Positions 47,953 to 58,214 of a stretch of DNA of 64,000 nt are shown here, one piece after another (within the stretch, counting starts at the first letter, position 1; each line of letters begins with the position of its first letter). Below the pieces are notes generated by a model. The model ran no database searches, was not told the DNA's origin, and saw only the letters and a program-made list of their open reading frames with translations. The translations under genes and the position numbers were made by a program. The DNA comes from Rhizophagus clarus. Taxonomy: Eukaryota; Glomeromycota; Glomeromycetes; Glomerales; Glomeraceae. The stretch is from positions 253,001-317,000 of the forward strand of contig BLAL01000059.1 of the NCBI GenBank assembly GCA_015698045.1, in the 5' to 3' direction.

Positions 47953-48939
47953 TTTGAAATATTTTCACTATTTTCATTATTATCCAGTCTAGGAGTTGCA
48001 ATTGTTTCAGAATTTTCTTTTTTATTTTTATATATTTTCACTAAAAAAAGCATAAACCAGCTATAACAACTAAAATCAAATCGTTAACTATTGCCCCAAT
48101 AATTGAAGCAGCTATTGCACCTTTTGAAGGATTTGAAGGATTTGTTGAATTTACTGATGGTGATGATTGTGATGTTGCCGTAGGTGTTACCGTGGATGGT
48201 GGTGAAACTCCTGCTGGTGGACTCGAACCTGCTGGTGGTGTAGAAGCACCTCCGGCTGGGGCTTTTCCTGCATCAGCACCTGGGGCTGGGGCACCTCCTG
48301 CTGGTGGTGCTCCACCTCCTGGTGCTCCTACTGCTGGTGGTGCTCCACCTCCTGATGCTCCTCCTGCTGGTGGTGCTCCACCTCCTGGTGCTCCTACTGC
48401 TGGTGGTGCTCCACCTCCTGGTGCTCCTCCTGCTGGTGGTGCTCCACCTCCTGGTGCTCCTCCTGCTGGTAGTGCTCCACCTTCTGGTGCTCCTCCTGCT
48501 GGTGGTGCTCCACCTCCTGGTGCTCCTCCTGCTGGTAGTGCTCCACCTTCTGGTGCTCCTCCTGCTGGTGGTGCTTCACCTCCTGGTGCTCCTCCTGCTG
48601 GTGGTGCTCCGCCTCCTGGTGCTCCTCTTGTTGGTGGTGCCCCCTTTTCTAGAGGTGGACCTGCTGGTGGTGCTCCGCCTCCTGGTGCTCTTCCTGCTGG
48701 TGGTGGTGCCCCTTGTCCTGGAGGTGAACCTGCTGGTGGTGGTGCCCCTTTCCTGGAGGTGGACCTGCTGGAGGTGATGCTCCCTTTCCTGGTGGTGGAC
48801 CTGCTGGAGGTGATGCCCCCTTTCCTGGAGGTGGAGCTGCTGGCCCAGGCCCAGGTGCAGGGGCTTGAGTATTTACTTCATGTATAAATTGAATTGAAAT
48901 TATAAAAATCATAAAAATTAAGAGAAGTATTTTCTTCAT
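47953..48939 (-). pseudogene. Family 1 copy g: 11-residue GGAPPAG-repeat TM protein, two frameshifts
   Basis: ATG 48939 opens MKKILLLIFMIFIIS-IQFIHEVNTQ, a signal peptide. The ectodomain is nearly all Pro/Ala/Gly. About 48,296-48,660 is a 33-bp minisatellite encoding about eleven copies of an 11-residue GGGAPPAGGAP-type unit. A missing base in a G run near 48,747 shifts frame early, so the ATG-linked frame ends at 48,649 after a HHHQQ artefact. The shifted frame continues through the repeat, a Ser/Thr stretch and a TM helix to GLCFF. There an A run of 7 (8 in copy f) shifts frame again before KIYKNKKENSETIATP. Sequence homology ends at about 47,953, so the distal tail is missing. Probably dead. 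Confidence 0.78.
48296..48660. repeat. 33-bp coding minisatellite (about 11 copies)
   Basis: Unit GGTGCTCCTCCTGCTGGTGG then TGCTCCACCTCCT, with point variants between units (CCTACT for CCTCCT, TTCTGG for CCTGG). Because 33 is a multiple of three, copy-number change preserves frame. Confidence 0.85.
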
Positions 48940-49485
48940 TATTAGAGAAAATTATAGTCATATAATTTGACTATAAAAAAAGCAAAATAATGGATTTTAT
49001 TCTTATTTAATAAATTTATATGCAAAATTTGTTTTCATGGTACAACATTTTTGTGTAATAAATTTAATAAATAAAACTTTATTTATACAATGTGTAACGA
49101 AAAAATTGGAATTAAAAAGTTGGTCGTTGTACCATGATGATCACACCAATTTGCATGTAAAATAGCTTTGTTTGAAAGCTGAAGATTTCAGGATTTTTTA
49201 TACATAATAAATTAATATAGAATTTGTTTTAAATATTTTTTATAACTGGCTCATAATATCATTTGGTAGTTTTCATATGACTCAAATTAATAATTTTCAA
49301 AATATATCTTAATAATATTTGAGAAACTTTTAGTCAGATTCATTTGGATTTATGCTTGTATTCATTTGTAAATTCTACATTACTTTTTTAATTAGAAATT
49401 AAACATTTGTAGTTATTTTTTTCAAGAAATAATAAGCATCCAAAATCCTAAGAGATATCAAAGTATAGCCTTAATATCCAGGTTT
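48940..49485. other. Copy g upstream and flank
   Basis: Contains upstream motif 1 at 49013-49045, about 75-105 bases before ATG 48939. No other gene. Confidence 0.5.
49013..49045 (-). promoter_or_regulatory. Shared upstream motif 1, family 1 copy g
   Basis: ATTTATATGCAAAATTTG followed by TTTTCATGGTACAAC. Almost identical to copy e. Confidence 0.45.
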
Positions 49486-50235
49486 ATTTTGAATTACCAA
49501 ACAATAAGATTATTTATATGGGTAAGAGAGTAACTTTATTTTCACATATATTTTGTTAATCGTACTAATGCAGAACACTATTTGTAGGTGGTCTGAATGA
49601 GTTTACTGTATTTGATGATTATACTTTGAATATTAGAACAGGATCAGCTTTAACATTAAGGGAGGTAGTTTGTAAAGATATAAACTTTCTTCATAAAAAA
49701 AAACAATTAATCAAAATAAATTATTTATATTTATGATACGATTAGTGGCAATTGGGATACAAAAGTAAGTTATATACTATAAATTATTATGATGAAATTT
49801 TACATTTAGTTATGAATTAATATTATTATTAAATTTAAGAAAACATCAGGAAAAATTCCTTCTAATAGAGCCAGTTTTTCCACAGTTCTTGTCATGTAAT
49901 TAAATAAGAATACTATTGATTATCAATCATGAAGAAAAGGAATTTCCTATCGAAAGGAATATCAACCATGAATCAGCAAAATTCCAGTTAATGATTATCA
50001 TGGGCAAGAATTATGGAAACACACCAAAATGTAAATACAACTAATCACGAATTAACAATTCCTAATATTGGTAATAATAATAATGGGCAAGGAGTAATCT
50101 TAACATCTAATAATGATAAGTTATTATCGCAAATTTTAAAGATGAAATTCTTCATGCAATTAGACAAGAAATTGGCCAAAATTTGAAAAATGAAATTCTT
50201 TAAGCTGTTAGAGAAGAAAACAAAAAATAATACAA
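49486..50235 (+). pseudogene. Kelch gene relic: end of exon 1 to exon 4, then tail
   Basis: LPNNKIIYMG with its GTAAGAGAG donor, the next exon (GGLNEFTVFDDYTLNIRTGS), a part of exon 3 (YDTISGNWDTK) and exon 4 (TSGKIPSNRASFSTVL) are all in order. The sequence then jumps to tail coding (NHEEKEFPIERNI, then KQEIGQNLKNEIL with TAA). Exon 5, the TM exon and most of exon 1 are missing, so an internal deletion removed the membrane anchor. Confidence 0.8.
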
Positions 50236-51305
50236 AATAATATATTTATATAACTTTAAATTAACAAATATTATCAATTCGCTAGCTCATTTTAAAGAAA
50301 AAGTTGATGGCTAAATTCATTTTTTTTTAAATTATTTTATATAAAATTTTTTGCACTGAGTTTATTATAATTTAAGCCAAATTTAAAATTCGTAATTTCA
50401 ATATTATATATAACGCTCTATATAGGACAAAAAGGAAGGTTTGGGACAAAAGTTTCCGAATAGATATAAAATAATATAAGCCTCTCCCAGCTTATTTCCC
50501 GATATATGAAATTTATGAAATCTTTTTTAAACCCCAAATTTATCCATAAGTCCAGGAAACATATCGAAATCTAATATTGAATTTAAGATTTAAATCAAGC
50601 TGGGCTCAAATCCTGTTAACATATCTTCTTATCCAAATTTTTAGTTTTCAAGTTAAAGGAGATCACCATCTTTGTTAACGCGCTAGCTGATTTTTAATCT
50701 CAAATAATATAACAAAAAAAGTATGCTATATTGCTTGGGTTTAAAAAAGGCCAAGAGCACTGAGGACCAAAGTGTCTGAGTGTGCTCGCAGGCTGTAAAT
50801 GCAAGCTCATTTTGCATATCAGATTTTATGTTATCCTAGAATTAATTCTAAAGCTGATTCATTAACGTAAACAAATTCAGGATAAGTCTTACCTCAAAGA
50901 GATGAGATTTATCCTGTCTGGTATCCAAATTCTTAATTAAAAAAGAATTGAGTCTATTCTAGCATACCATTATTTTCTTGATATACAGGAAACCATTCTA
51001 AAGTCAATTCATTTAAAAATTCATTAAGAAAAATAAATCTCACCTCTGAGTGACCATATTTATATCGCACCTAAAAGTAATATACAGGAAACCTTTCTAA
51101 AGCCAATTTGTTTGGAAATTTATTAAGTCAGATAAGTCTCACCTCTAAGTCTCACCTTTAAGTCTAACCTTTAGGCGAAAAAAATAAGTCTTACCTCAAA
51201 GTATAACCTTTTCATTATATTGATCATATATCAAGGCCTTATCCCAAAGAATATTCACATGACGAATCTGATAATTGCTCTTATTACAATAGCTATATAA
51301 GTTTA
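50236..51305. other. Intergenic with imperfect tandem repeats
   Basis: 50,870-51,210 repeats ATAAGTCTYACCTCTAAGT and ATATACAGGAAACCWTTCTA units several times. No gene identified. Confidence 0.45.
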
Positions 51306-52443
51306 GGGCTCTGATCAGTTTGATTCAGTTCAGTTTTTGCAAAAACTGATATTGAACTGAATTAATCAGTATCGGTATTAATGATTACTGAAACTGATCA
51401 GTAATTACCAAAAATCGAACCGATTTACTGAACAAGTTTAGTAAAAAAACGTTTTGCAACGTTTAGCAAAAAAAAAGTTGCGAAACGATTTTTTCTTATT
51501 AAATCATCCATAAAAAACGTTTCGCAACATTTTTTATTAAAGTGACAAAAAAAATGTTGCGAGACGTTTTTTTATATTAAATCGTTTTATAAAAACATTT
51601 CGCAACGTTTTTAAATAAAAAGGAAAATAACATTGCGAAATGTTGTTTTCTATATTAAATTTCTGATGTAAAAAACATTTCGCAACATTTTTAAATAAAA
51701 AGGAAAATAACGTTGCAAAACGTTGTTTTCTATATTAAATTTCCAATGTAAAAAACGTTTCGCAACATTTTTTACAATGTTCGCAAAAATAACGTTGCAA
51801 AACGTTATTTTTCATAATAAATTGTTTATGTAAAAAACGTTTTGCAACATTTTTTACAATTTTCGCAAAAATAACGTTGTGAAATGTTATTTTTCATAAT
51901 AAATTGTTTATGTAAAAAACGTTTCGCAACATTTTTTACAAGTTCCGCAAAAATAACGTTGCGAAATGTTATTTTTTTTATCAAATTGTTTATGTAAAAA
52001 ATATTTCACAATATTTTTTACAAGTTTCGCAAAAATAACGTTGCGAAATGTTATTTTTTATCAAATCATTTATGTAAAAAACGTTTTGCAACATTTTTTA
52101 CAATGTTCGCAAAAATAACGTTGCAAAATGTTATTTTTTATCAAATCGTTTATGTAAAAAACGTTTCGCAACGTTTTTTACAAGTTCTGCAAAAATAACG
52201 TTGCGAAACGTTATTTTTTATATCAAACGTTTATGTAAAAAATGTTTCGCAACATTTTTTTTTAACTACATTATTTATGTTTTTCTTATAAAAAACGGTT
52301 TTATTATCGGTAAATCAGTTCGGTAAATTGCAAAACTGATACTGAAATCGAAAGTTTTGGTTCGATAAATCATAAAACTAAAACCGCTCTGATACTGAAA
52401 CTGGTCAGTACAGTTCGGTAATTACCAAAACTGATCAGAGCCC
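51306..52443. mobile_element. Fold-back element 1: TIR GGGCTCTGATCAGTTT, TA-flanked
   Basis: GGGCTCTGATCAGTTT at the left end is mirrored exactly at the right end, each side flanked by TA (51304-51305, 52444-52445). Inner arms contain CAGTTCRGTWATTACC-type inverted pieces. The centre (51,430-52,265) is about ten repeats of about 80 bases, each an inverted pair AAAACGTTTYGCAACRTTTT / AACGTTGCRAAAYGTT. No coding. The TA duplication suggests mobilisation by a Tc1/mariner-type transposase. Confidence 0.8.
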
Positions 52444-52650
52444 TACATAAGTCATTATCAATCTCTAGAGGTTTATTTATTTTTGTAGGTCTACCACATG
52501 CTCTGCATGGTAGGCGCAACATAGCTTTGCAATGTAAATGACATCCTTCAGGTTTATCACAACCATTACCACAAATTTTACCAGTATTTTTAAGATGATA
52601 ACAAACAAATTTTGCCTTTATTTTTTCTAGATGAATAAATAATTTTAATT
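52444..52650 (-). pseudogene. Cys-rich putative zinc-binding domain fragment
   Basis: The minus frame reads KIKAKFVCYHLKNTGKICGN, GCDKPEGCHLHCKAMLRLPC and RACGRPTKINKPLEIDNDLC: eight or more Cys with interspersed His, suited to zinc binding. It lies 3' of the integrase on the same strand and is cut off by fold-back element 1 at 52443. It is probably part of a transposon protein (inference). Confidence 0.5.
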
Positions 52651-52695
52651 GAAAAAATCTTTACACAATATAGTAAAACATATACTAATTATATA

Positions 52696-53196
52696 ATGAG
52701 TATACAAAATCAATTAGCAGATACCAAATCTACATATCAAGAAATCGAACAGGCATTAATAAATGTAGTCAAGGCAGGCATCTACTATAGAAGACCAAAA
52801 GATGGTAAATTTATGCAATCATATAAAGAACGAATCAAAAAATTATGTCAGGCAGAGGATCCCCAAGAATACGTTCTCAAATTAGCCATGACCATATTTT
52901 CTAATGAAGCAAAATATCATAAAGTCAAAGATAACTACAAAGAATTTCATGGGCGGGATCTAAAGATTCTTAACGCAATCATAGAACTATATAAATTATA
53001 CTATAAATTAGCCAAAGATTATTTCATTACCGATAAGTTGATGAAGAGACAGAAGACTTCTTATCATCACTTTAGAGATTTAATTCGTGAGCACACACTG
53101 GGGAGGCAATTCTGTATTAAAGGGAATAACCATCAATTCTTCTTAAACAAAAGATCTTTCAGGACGTTTGAGAATATAATCATCATTATCAATTAG
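52696..53196 (+). CDS. Hypothetical 166-residue helical protein
   Basis: ATG 52696 opens MSIQNQLADTKSTYQEIEQA; Lys/Glu/Tyr-rich throughout, no signal or TM. Its last part is antisense to the end of the integrase frame (53143 onward). Uninterrupted, unlike its neighbours, so it may be younger or under constraint. Possibly an accessory protein of the surrounding element. I do not recognise it. Confidence 0.45.
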   Translation: MSIQNQLADTKSTYQEIEQALINVVKAGIYYRRPKDGKFMQSYKERIKKLCQAEDPQEYVLKLAMTIFSNEAKYHKVKDNYKEFHGRDLKILNAIIELYKLYYKLAKDYFITDKLMKRQKTSYHHFRDLIREHTLGRQFCIKGNNHQFFLNKRSFRTFENIIIIIN

Positions 53197-54270
53197 CCCA
53201 AAGGGGACTTCTTTCAGCCAGTATAAGACTGGCTTATTTTTTTGTACCATAGATTGACAGATATGATAAATATGTGGAGACTAATTCAAATCACCAGTAC
53301 GACGTTTTCCACCCTCCAAATCACCAGGATAAAGTAAATAACAAATAAGAACATTACTAGAAAGCTTCTTTTCATCAAAACCTATTAGACCATCACGAGA
53401 ATAAGAAGGCTTAGCAAAGACCTCTTCTTTTTCAATAGCCTCAACTAGAAAAATACCTATCTGATGTGTGATAGAATTATTAATGTTCTCAACAACTAAA
53501 GGCAAATTTTTCACCCAAGCTCTAGTACGATCATTTAAATGCAAAGACAAGAGATCAGAAGTATCCTGAGAAGGAAATAGTTTTTCAACCAAGGTACGAT
53601 TATATCTTTCAATAATACCTATAGTATGCTTAGATTTAGCCTTCTGAATTTTTACATTATGTTCCATTATAAGTACCTCACATTTTTCCTTAAATTCAGA
53701 ACCCCTATCAGTGATTAATAATTTCGGCCATACAAGAGGACACTCAGAGTCATCATATTTCTCTTTAAGAGCTCTAGTAATAGTCTTTGAAGTTAAGATT
53801 CCCTGCCTATCCTTGACATTATATGCACCAATAGGAATGGATACTTTATATCTCGAAGCCACGTTCACAATATTGAGGCAAAAAAGATATGTAATTCGTC
53901 CTACTTTATCATAAGGCATGTAAAGAATATCTGCCTGGTGGACTTCATTGGGAGTAGTAATAGAGGTAAAACTTGCACAAGGAATATATTTAGGATGAGG
54001 CTTATGTATTTGGCATACAGCCTGTCTCTCAAGCCAGTCCCCCACTTCGTCTAAACTAAAATCATATCCAGCTTTCAGAGAAGCTTCATGTAATTTTTTA
54101 GCATTTCGATAATAACCAATAGGCTGATAATAAATCTTTTTCAAAGCAATAGAAATATCAAGATTTCGAGCCTCACCAGAATTTATAGAAATAATAGGTA
54201 ATAATGGGAGTTGAGCAGGCATATATTGATTTATTAGATAGCAATTTAAAATTGCGGATAAAGTTAACAA
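53143..54270 (-). pseudogene. DDE integrase (retroviral/Maverick type)
   Basis: An open frame of 329 codons (54270-53281) contains the rve core: Asp114 (HQADILYMP), Asp188 (LITDRGSEF) and Glu221 (GIIERYNRT), with only 32 residues between the second Asp and Glu, short of the usual 35. Upstream, residues 40-95 look like the helical N-terminal region, without a clear HHCC finger. After TAG at 53283-53281 (Trp expected in GDLNW) the frame continues SPHIYHI and NKPVLYWLKE to a stop at 53143, a C-terminal small beta-domain of the type seen in Maverick/Ginger-like integrases. The ATG-proximal part overlaps the start of the Gag-like frame on the other strand, so the real start may be internal. It would have joined element ends into target DNA. 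Confidence 0.8.
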
Positions 54271-56165
54271 AAGAGGAAACTACTACCATTAGAAATAAGG
54301 AAAAGATTCGTAAGCTCACAAATGATCTAGAGCAATGTGAGCTATATATAAAATATCTTGAGAAAAATCTCATATTTCGTGAGGATGAGATAGATAGATT
54401 AAAAGCAGAATATCAATCTACCTTACTTAATCTCAAAAAATGTCAGAATCATTTAAAGCTAAAGGAAGAGGCATTAATCATTCAAGATAACAGAATCATT
54501 CTACTAGAAGAAACAGTAGAAAAGCTCAAAAGCCAAATTCTCAAGATATCACATTTTCAAAATACTAGTAATAAACATTCTGAAGAAGAACAAGAAAATA
54601 TGGCCATACCTGATATTTTAATAAATATCACTACAGCACTAGATCGGGTGAAAGCATATATTGATGGGGATACATCATTTAACCCCAAAAATACACTAAA
54701 TGGAATACAAATCTCATTAACAACTGCTCGTGGACTTATGCAATGATATGCTGAAGATGCTATTAACATGCAAAGTTTATAATGTATAGCTAATGATCGA
54801 ATTAATAGCCTTAGGAATGATTTAACAACTAATAGAAATCAATGTCTTCGAAGAGCTCAGCTACTGACTTTGGCATATAATAATGAGGTAAATGAGCATT
54901 AACGTTGGTGGCAAATAGCTCAAGATAGGCAAACTAATGGTCAAAGAATAGCCTTAAGAAAACAAAACTGAATAAATGTATTAGTAGGAAAAAAAGCCAT
55001 CCTTCAGCTAATAAATCAGAGACGCAAAGTTGAGGCAGACTTAGCAGAATTCAATCGGGCATTTGTATTTAATAGATACCAAAAATGGAAGGGTAGGGAA
55101 TTAAATTCACGACAAATTATTTTGAATTTACAAAACAATCCTCCAGAAAACATGGCTACAATACAAGATGTCATGCATACATTAGCACCATTATTTGCAC
55201 AATTACCCAATTATGATGGGCAGGAACCACCAAACGTATATTATCAAAAGCTTAGAAATATAAATGAGATGGCATGTTCCTTAACCGTTGCTGCCTTTAA
55301 TGCCGCTGCAAAATGTCAAGTTATGATAAATAAGATGACAGGTAGGTTTGCACCTGTTCCTGCCAATGATCCTTATGCAGCAGGTAATCCAGCTATTAAT
55401 ACTGAACCTCTTTTTTTAAATTGGTTGTGTGAAAAATATAGAGAAGTTATGGTAGGGACTAACCGAAGTGCTATATTTACTCTTGCTAATGAAAAGTTTT
55501 TAGAGACAGATACTCCAGATAATTATGAAAAATGAATCAAACCACTAGTACAAGCAATGCCAGATGCTGATGCCTTACCTTATCTATTTAATCAATTGCC
55601 TTCTGATTTAGAAATGAGAGTTAGAATTGCTAATCCTGCTACAGTCATTGCATTTTTTACAGACTTGCGTAATATATGGCATGAAAGTGCAGGCAAAAAT
55701 ATACAAGCTCATACAATAGCTTCAGTTAATTATACAGCTCAACCACAAAAAGATGATTTTAAAATTCGTCTAGCAAGAGATTTGGCTTATACAGGAATAG
55801 GAACAGATGATGCAACATTAGAAAATTTTATTTATGAAGAACTTAAAAAGAGATTAGGAAATCAAACAGCTTATGTTAGAAAGAGCCCCTTTACACCCAA
55901 AAGTACATATGCCATAAAGAAAGTTGTTAGAAAAGTGGTACAAAAAGCTAAGCAAACCAGGAATTGCTCAGCATGTGGAAAGGCTGGTCATATAAAGGTT
56001 AATTGCCCTAAAGGTAAGCGGACTAAGAAGGTTAATTATGTATACCAGGATGAGGTAGAAGATCCTGAAGACTCTGAAGAAGAATATATAGAAGAATATA
56101 TAGAGGATTCTAAAGAAGAGGAAGTAGAAGAAGATGACGAATATATTGATGCTGACGAATCCTGA
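54204..56165 (+). pseudogene. Gag-like polyprotein: coiled coil + capsid-like + CCHC knuckle
   Basis: One frame runs 654 codons with five stops: TGA 54744, TAA 54780, TAA 54900, TGA 54969, TGA 55533; no frameshift. Residues 10-125 are a strong coiled coil (DLEQCELYIKYLEKNLIFRE). From about residue 307 (MATIQDVMHTLAPLF) to 560 is a helical capsid-like region. A zinc knuckle C-x2-C-x4-H-x4-C follows (NCSACGKAGHIKVNC, residues about 588-601), flanked by Lys/Arg, then an acidic Glu/Asp tail. CCHC after a helical domain is the hallmark of retroelement Gag nucleocapsids. Convergent or coding-adjacent with the minus-strand integrase at its 5' end. Would package nucleic acid; now broken. Confidence 0.75.
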
Positions 56166-57465
56166 AACTGCTATGCTGTAAAAAAAAAGTGGTACGAAGT
56201 GAAGTACCTATAAAAAAGAGCACTAAACTGAAAGAAGGAGTAACCAAGAAATCCCCTACTTTCAAATTTCGTGCTAGTAAATTATTAGGCAATAGCCATG
56301 AGACGCTTCGCATAGCTACAGATCAAATGTATCAAATAGCCTTAAAATCTTTTATATCATCATTAGCCCCCATTGTCCTAGAGAGATTTTTATAGAAATT
56401 TCAAAATTTATTAATACAATATTCCCCAAATTAAAAGACCATTGCTTAAATACTGTTATGCTAAATGATACGGTTAAAAGAAGGGAATTAGCATGGGAGA
56501 ATGTTACAAGCAAAGTTCAAGATATTTTGTTTCCACTATTGCAAGCAGTAAATACCGAGCAGAAGCCCCTTTTAGATGTCCTATTAGAAGAGAATGCAAA
56601 GTCTTCAATCGATACCATGGATGGTATAATAGTTAACAATTCAGAGTATCATCAAAAGACCGCACCTTCCCATATTCTAAACTATGCTATTAAGATATAT
56701 GCCCAGCGTCATTTAGCAGAAAAAAAAAGTGACATAGTTCATATATACTGGTCCAAGCCTCTAGAGATAAATTTTTTACAAATAAAGGATGCTGACGATG
56801 TTGCGACTATTTATTGTAAAATAGGAGGTTTGGTAATATCTTGCGCAATAATTGTCCATATTTTCTGATAACATTGCTGAACTTGTCGAAGAGCTTTTAG
56901 GTATTAAAATTAATAGGAAAAAAATTCATAGGCTTAATGGAGTCACAAGTCAATCCATATCCATCGGCACTATGGACAATGTTCCCATAACAATTGGTTC
57001 TGGAGAAAATACAGCCATTATCACAGATGAATTTTCTGTTGTGCCTGCAGAAAAAGATCAGGATGGAAATGCTAAATCTTTAGTAATTCTTGGAATGTAA
57101 TGGCAATATCAGGCTAAATGGGAGCCTTTAATAAAAGGAGAATTTAAGGCCACATCTAACGGAAAAACTATTACCATCCTTCTATCAGTTCACAAATCTC
57201 AGCGTAATGTTTTTACTGTAGGAAAAGAGCCAGAACCTGTAAAAAAAAACTAGCAGACCGTACATGCATGCATTGTGGTAAAGAATTCTGTTTTTCCTGT
57301 AGGTTAAAACAGCATTATAAAACAGTTAAGTGTTCAGACAGTGTTTCATCACAGATCAGACAGTGTTCTGACAGTATTTCAGATAGTGTTTCATCACAGA
57401 TCAGACAATGTTCAGACAGCAATCAGGAAAAAAATACAGTGCCTATTCAGCTATTTTTGGCATAA
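56166..57465 (+). pseudogene. Continuation: retropepsin-like region and Cys finger, frameshifted
   Basis: After the acidic tail, coding-like text continues in shifting frames, first through an A-run slip near 56,185. 56,458-56,868 ends KIGGLVISCAII, and a different frame resumes SIFSDNIAELVEELLGIKIN; the catalytic Asp-Thr/Ser-Gly that should sit between them appears deleted near 56,850. NAKSLVILGM then WQYQAKWEPL resembles the distal ILG-x-PW part of an aspartic protease. Then a Cys finger (CMHCGKEFCFSCRLKQHYKT) and two near-identical 29-base direct repeats (57,338 and 57,384) end the region. No reverse transcriptase or RNase H is found. Confidence 0.5.
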
Positions 57466-58214
57466 TATAGCCTTTTGAAATTCTTGAACGAGATTCCATT
57501 TGCCAAGAAAAATTTTTTTTAATATATTATACAAAAATAAATACAAATGTTTGGAACTTTGCCTGTGATACATAACGTCTAGGCCTATCACATTACACGA
57601 TACAAAATTATTTTTACAATGGATGAACAACGATATGGTAATGCTCTAATTGATGTTGTGTATTAAAAAAAGAGGAAACCAAGTCCTGCGGTTGCATACA
57701 CATTTCATCAGGAGTTCAAAAAAGTTTTAAGCGAATACTATTAAATGGTGCCCGCAATGTGCTTTGAATTGCAACTTCAAGTATGCTAACTATTTGATTC
57801 TTGTTAACTGTAACGACTAGGATAACTTCGCTGAGTTAAAGGCCATGAAGTGGACCAATAGAAACAATAATACAGTTAAGAGTGATTTCGTTTGTGCTTT
57901 CCTAAATATAAGGTTTATAGTGAGGAAAAGTTTTGCTCGCATGAAAGCACGACTTTTAACATATACGCACCATAATTTTACGCGGAAAGGTTGACTCAAC
58001 TTCTACCTGTATTTTTGTGATTTATATTTGTTTCTGGGCTCGCAGAATAATAAAAAGCCAGCAGGTATATGATTAACATTGTCGTCTGATGCCAAGAGTT
58101 CTATAAAAGTACATGTAAACAAAATCCTCATACTTTTTCACATGGAGATCTACTTTGCAAGACATATAGTTAGCTTTACGCCTAACGATCTCAAAATTGT
58201 GACTCCCTCAGCTA
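57466..58214. other. Coding-like debris, unassigned
   Basis: Stretches such as MKWTNRNNNTVKSDFVCAFL (near 57,850) look like decayed protein but I cannot place them. Ends at fold-back element 2. Confidence 0.35.

Noticed and set aside
48192..48887. 231-codon plus-strand Gly/Pro/Ala frame with no stops
   Set aside because: It is the antisense of the minus-strand 33-bp repeat. GC-rich Pro/Gly/Ala codons read open on both strands. The signal peptide and TM helix are only on the minus strand.
51430..52265. CRISPR-like regular repeats
   Set aside because: Units of about 80 bases are themselves inverted pairs with similar, not unique, spacers, sit inside TIRs, and the genome is eukaryotic.
13833..56165. 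Reassigned stop codons (TGA or TAA read as amino acids)
   Set aside because: Intact family 1 and kelch genes use TAA or TGA as normal ends, and the extra stops occur only in mobile-element genes, so C-to-T decay explains them better.
52444..57465. LTR retrotransposon
   Set aside because: Gag-like and protease-like parts exist, but no RT/RNase H motifs and no flanking long terminal repeats were found, and the integrase is on the opposite strand.
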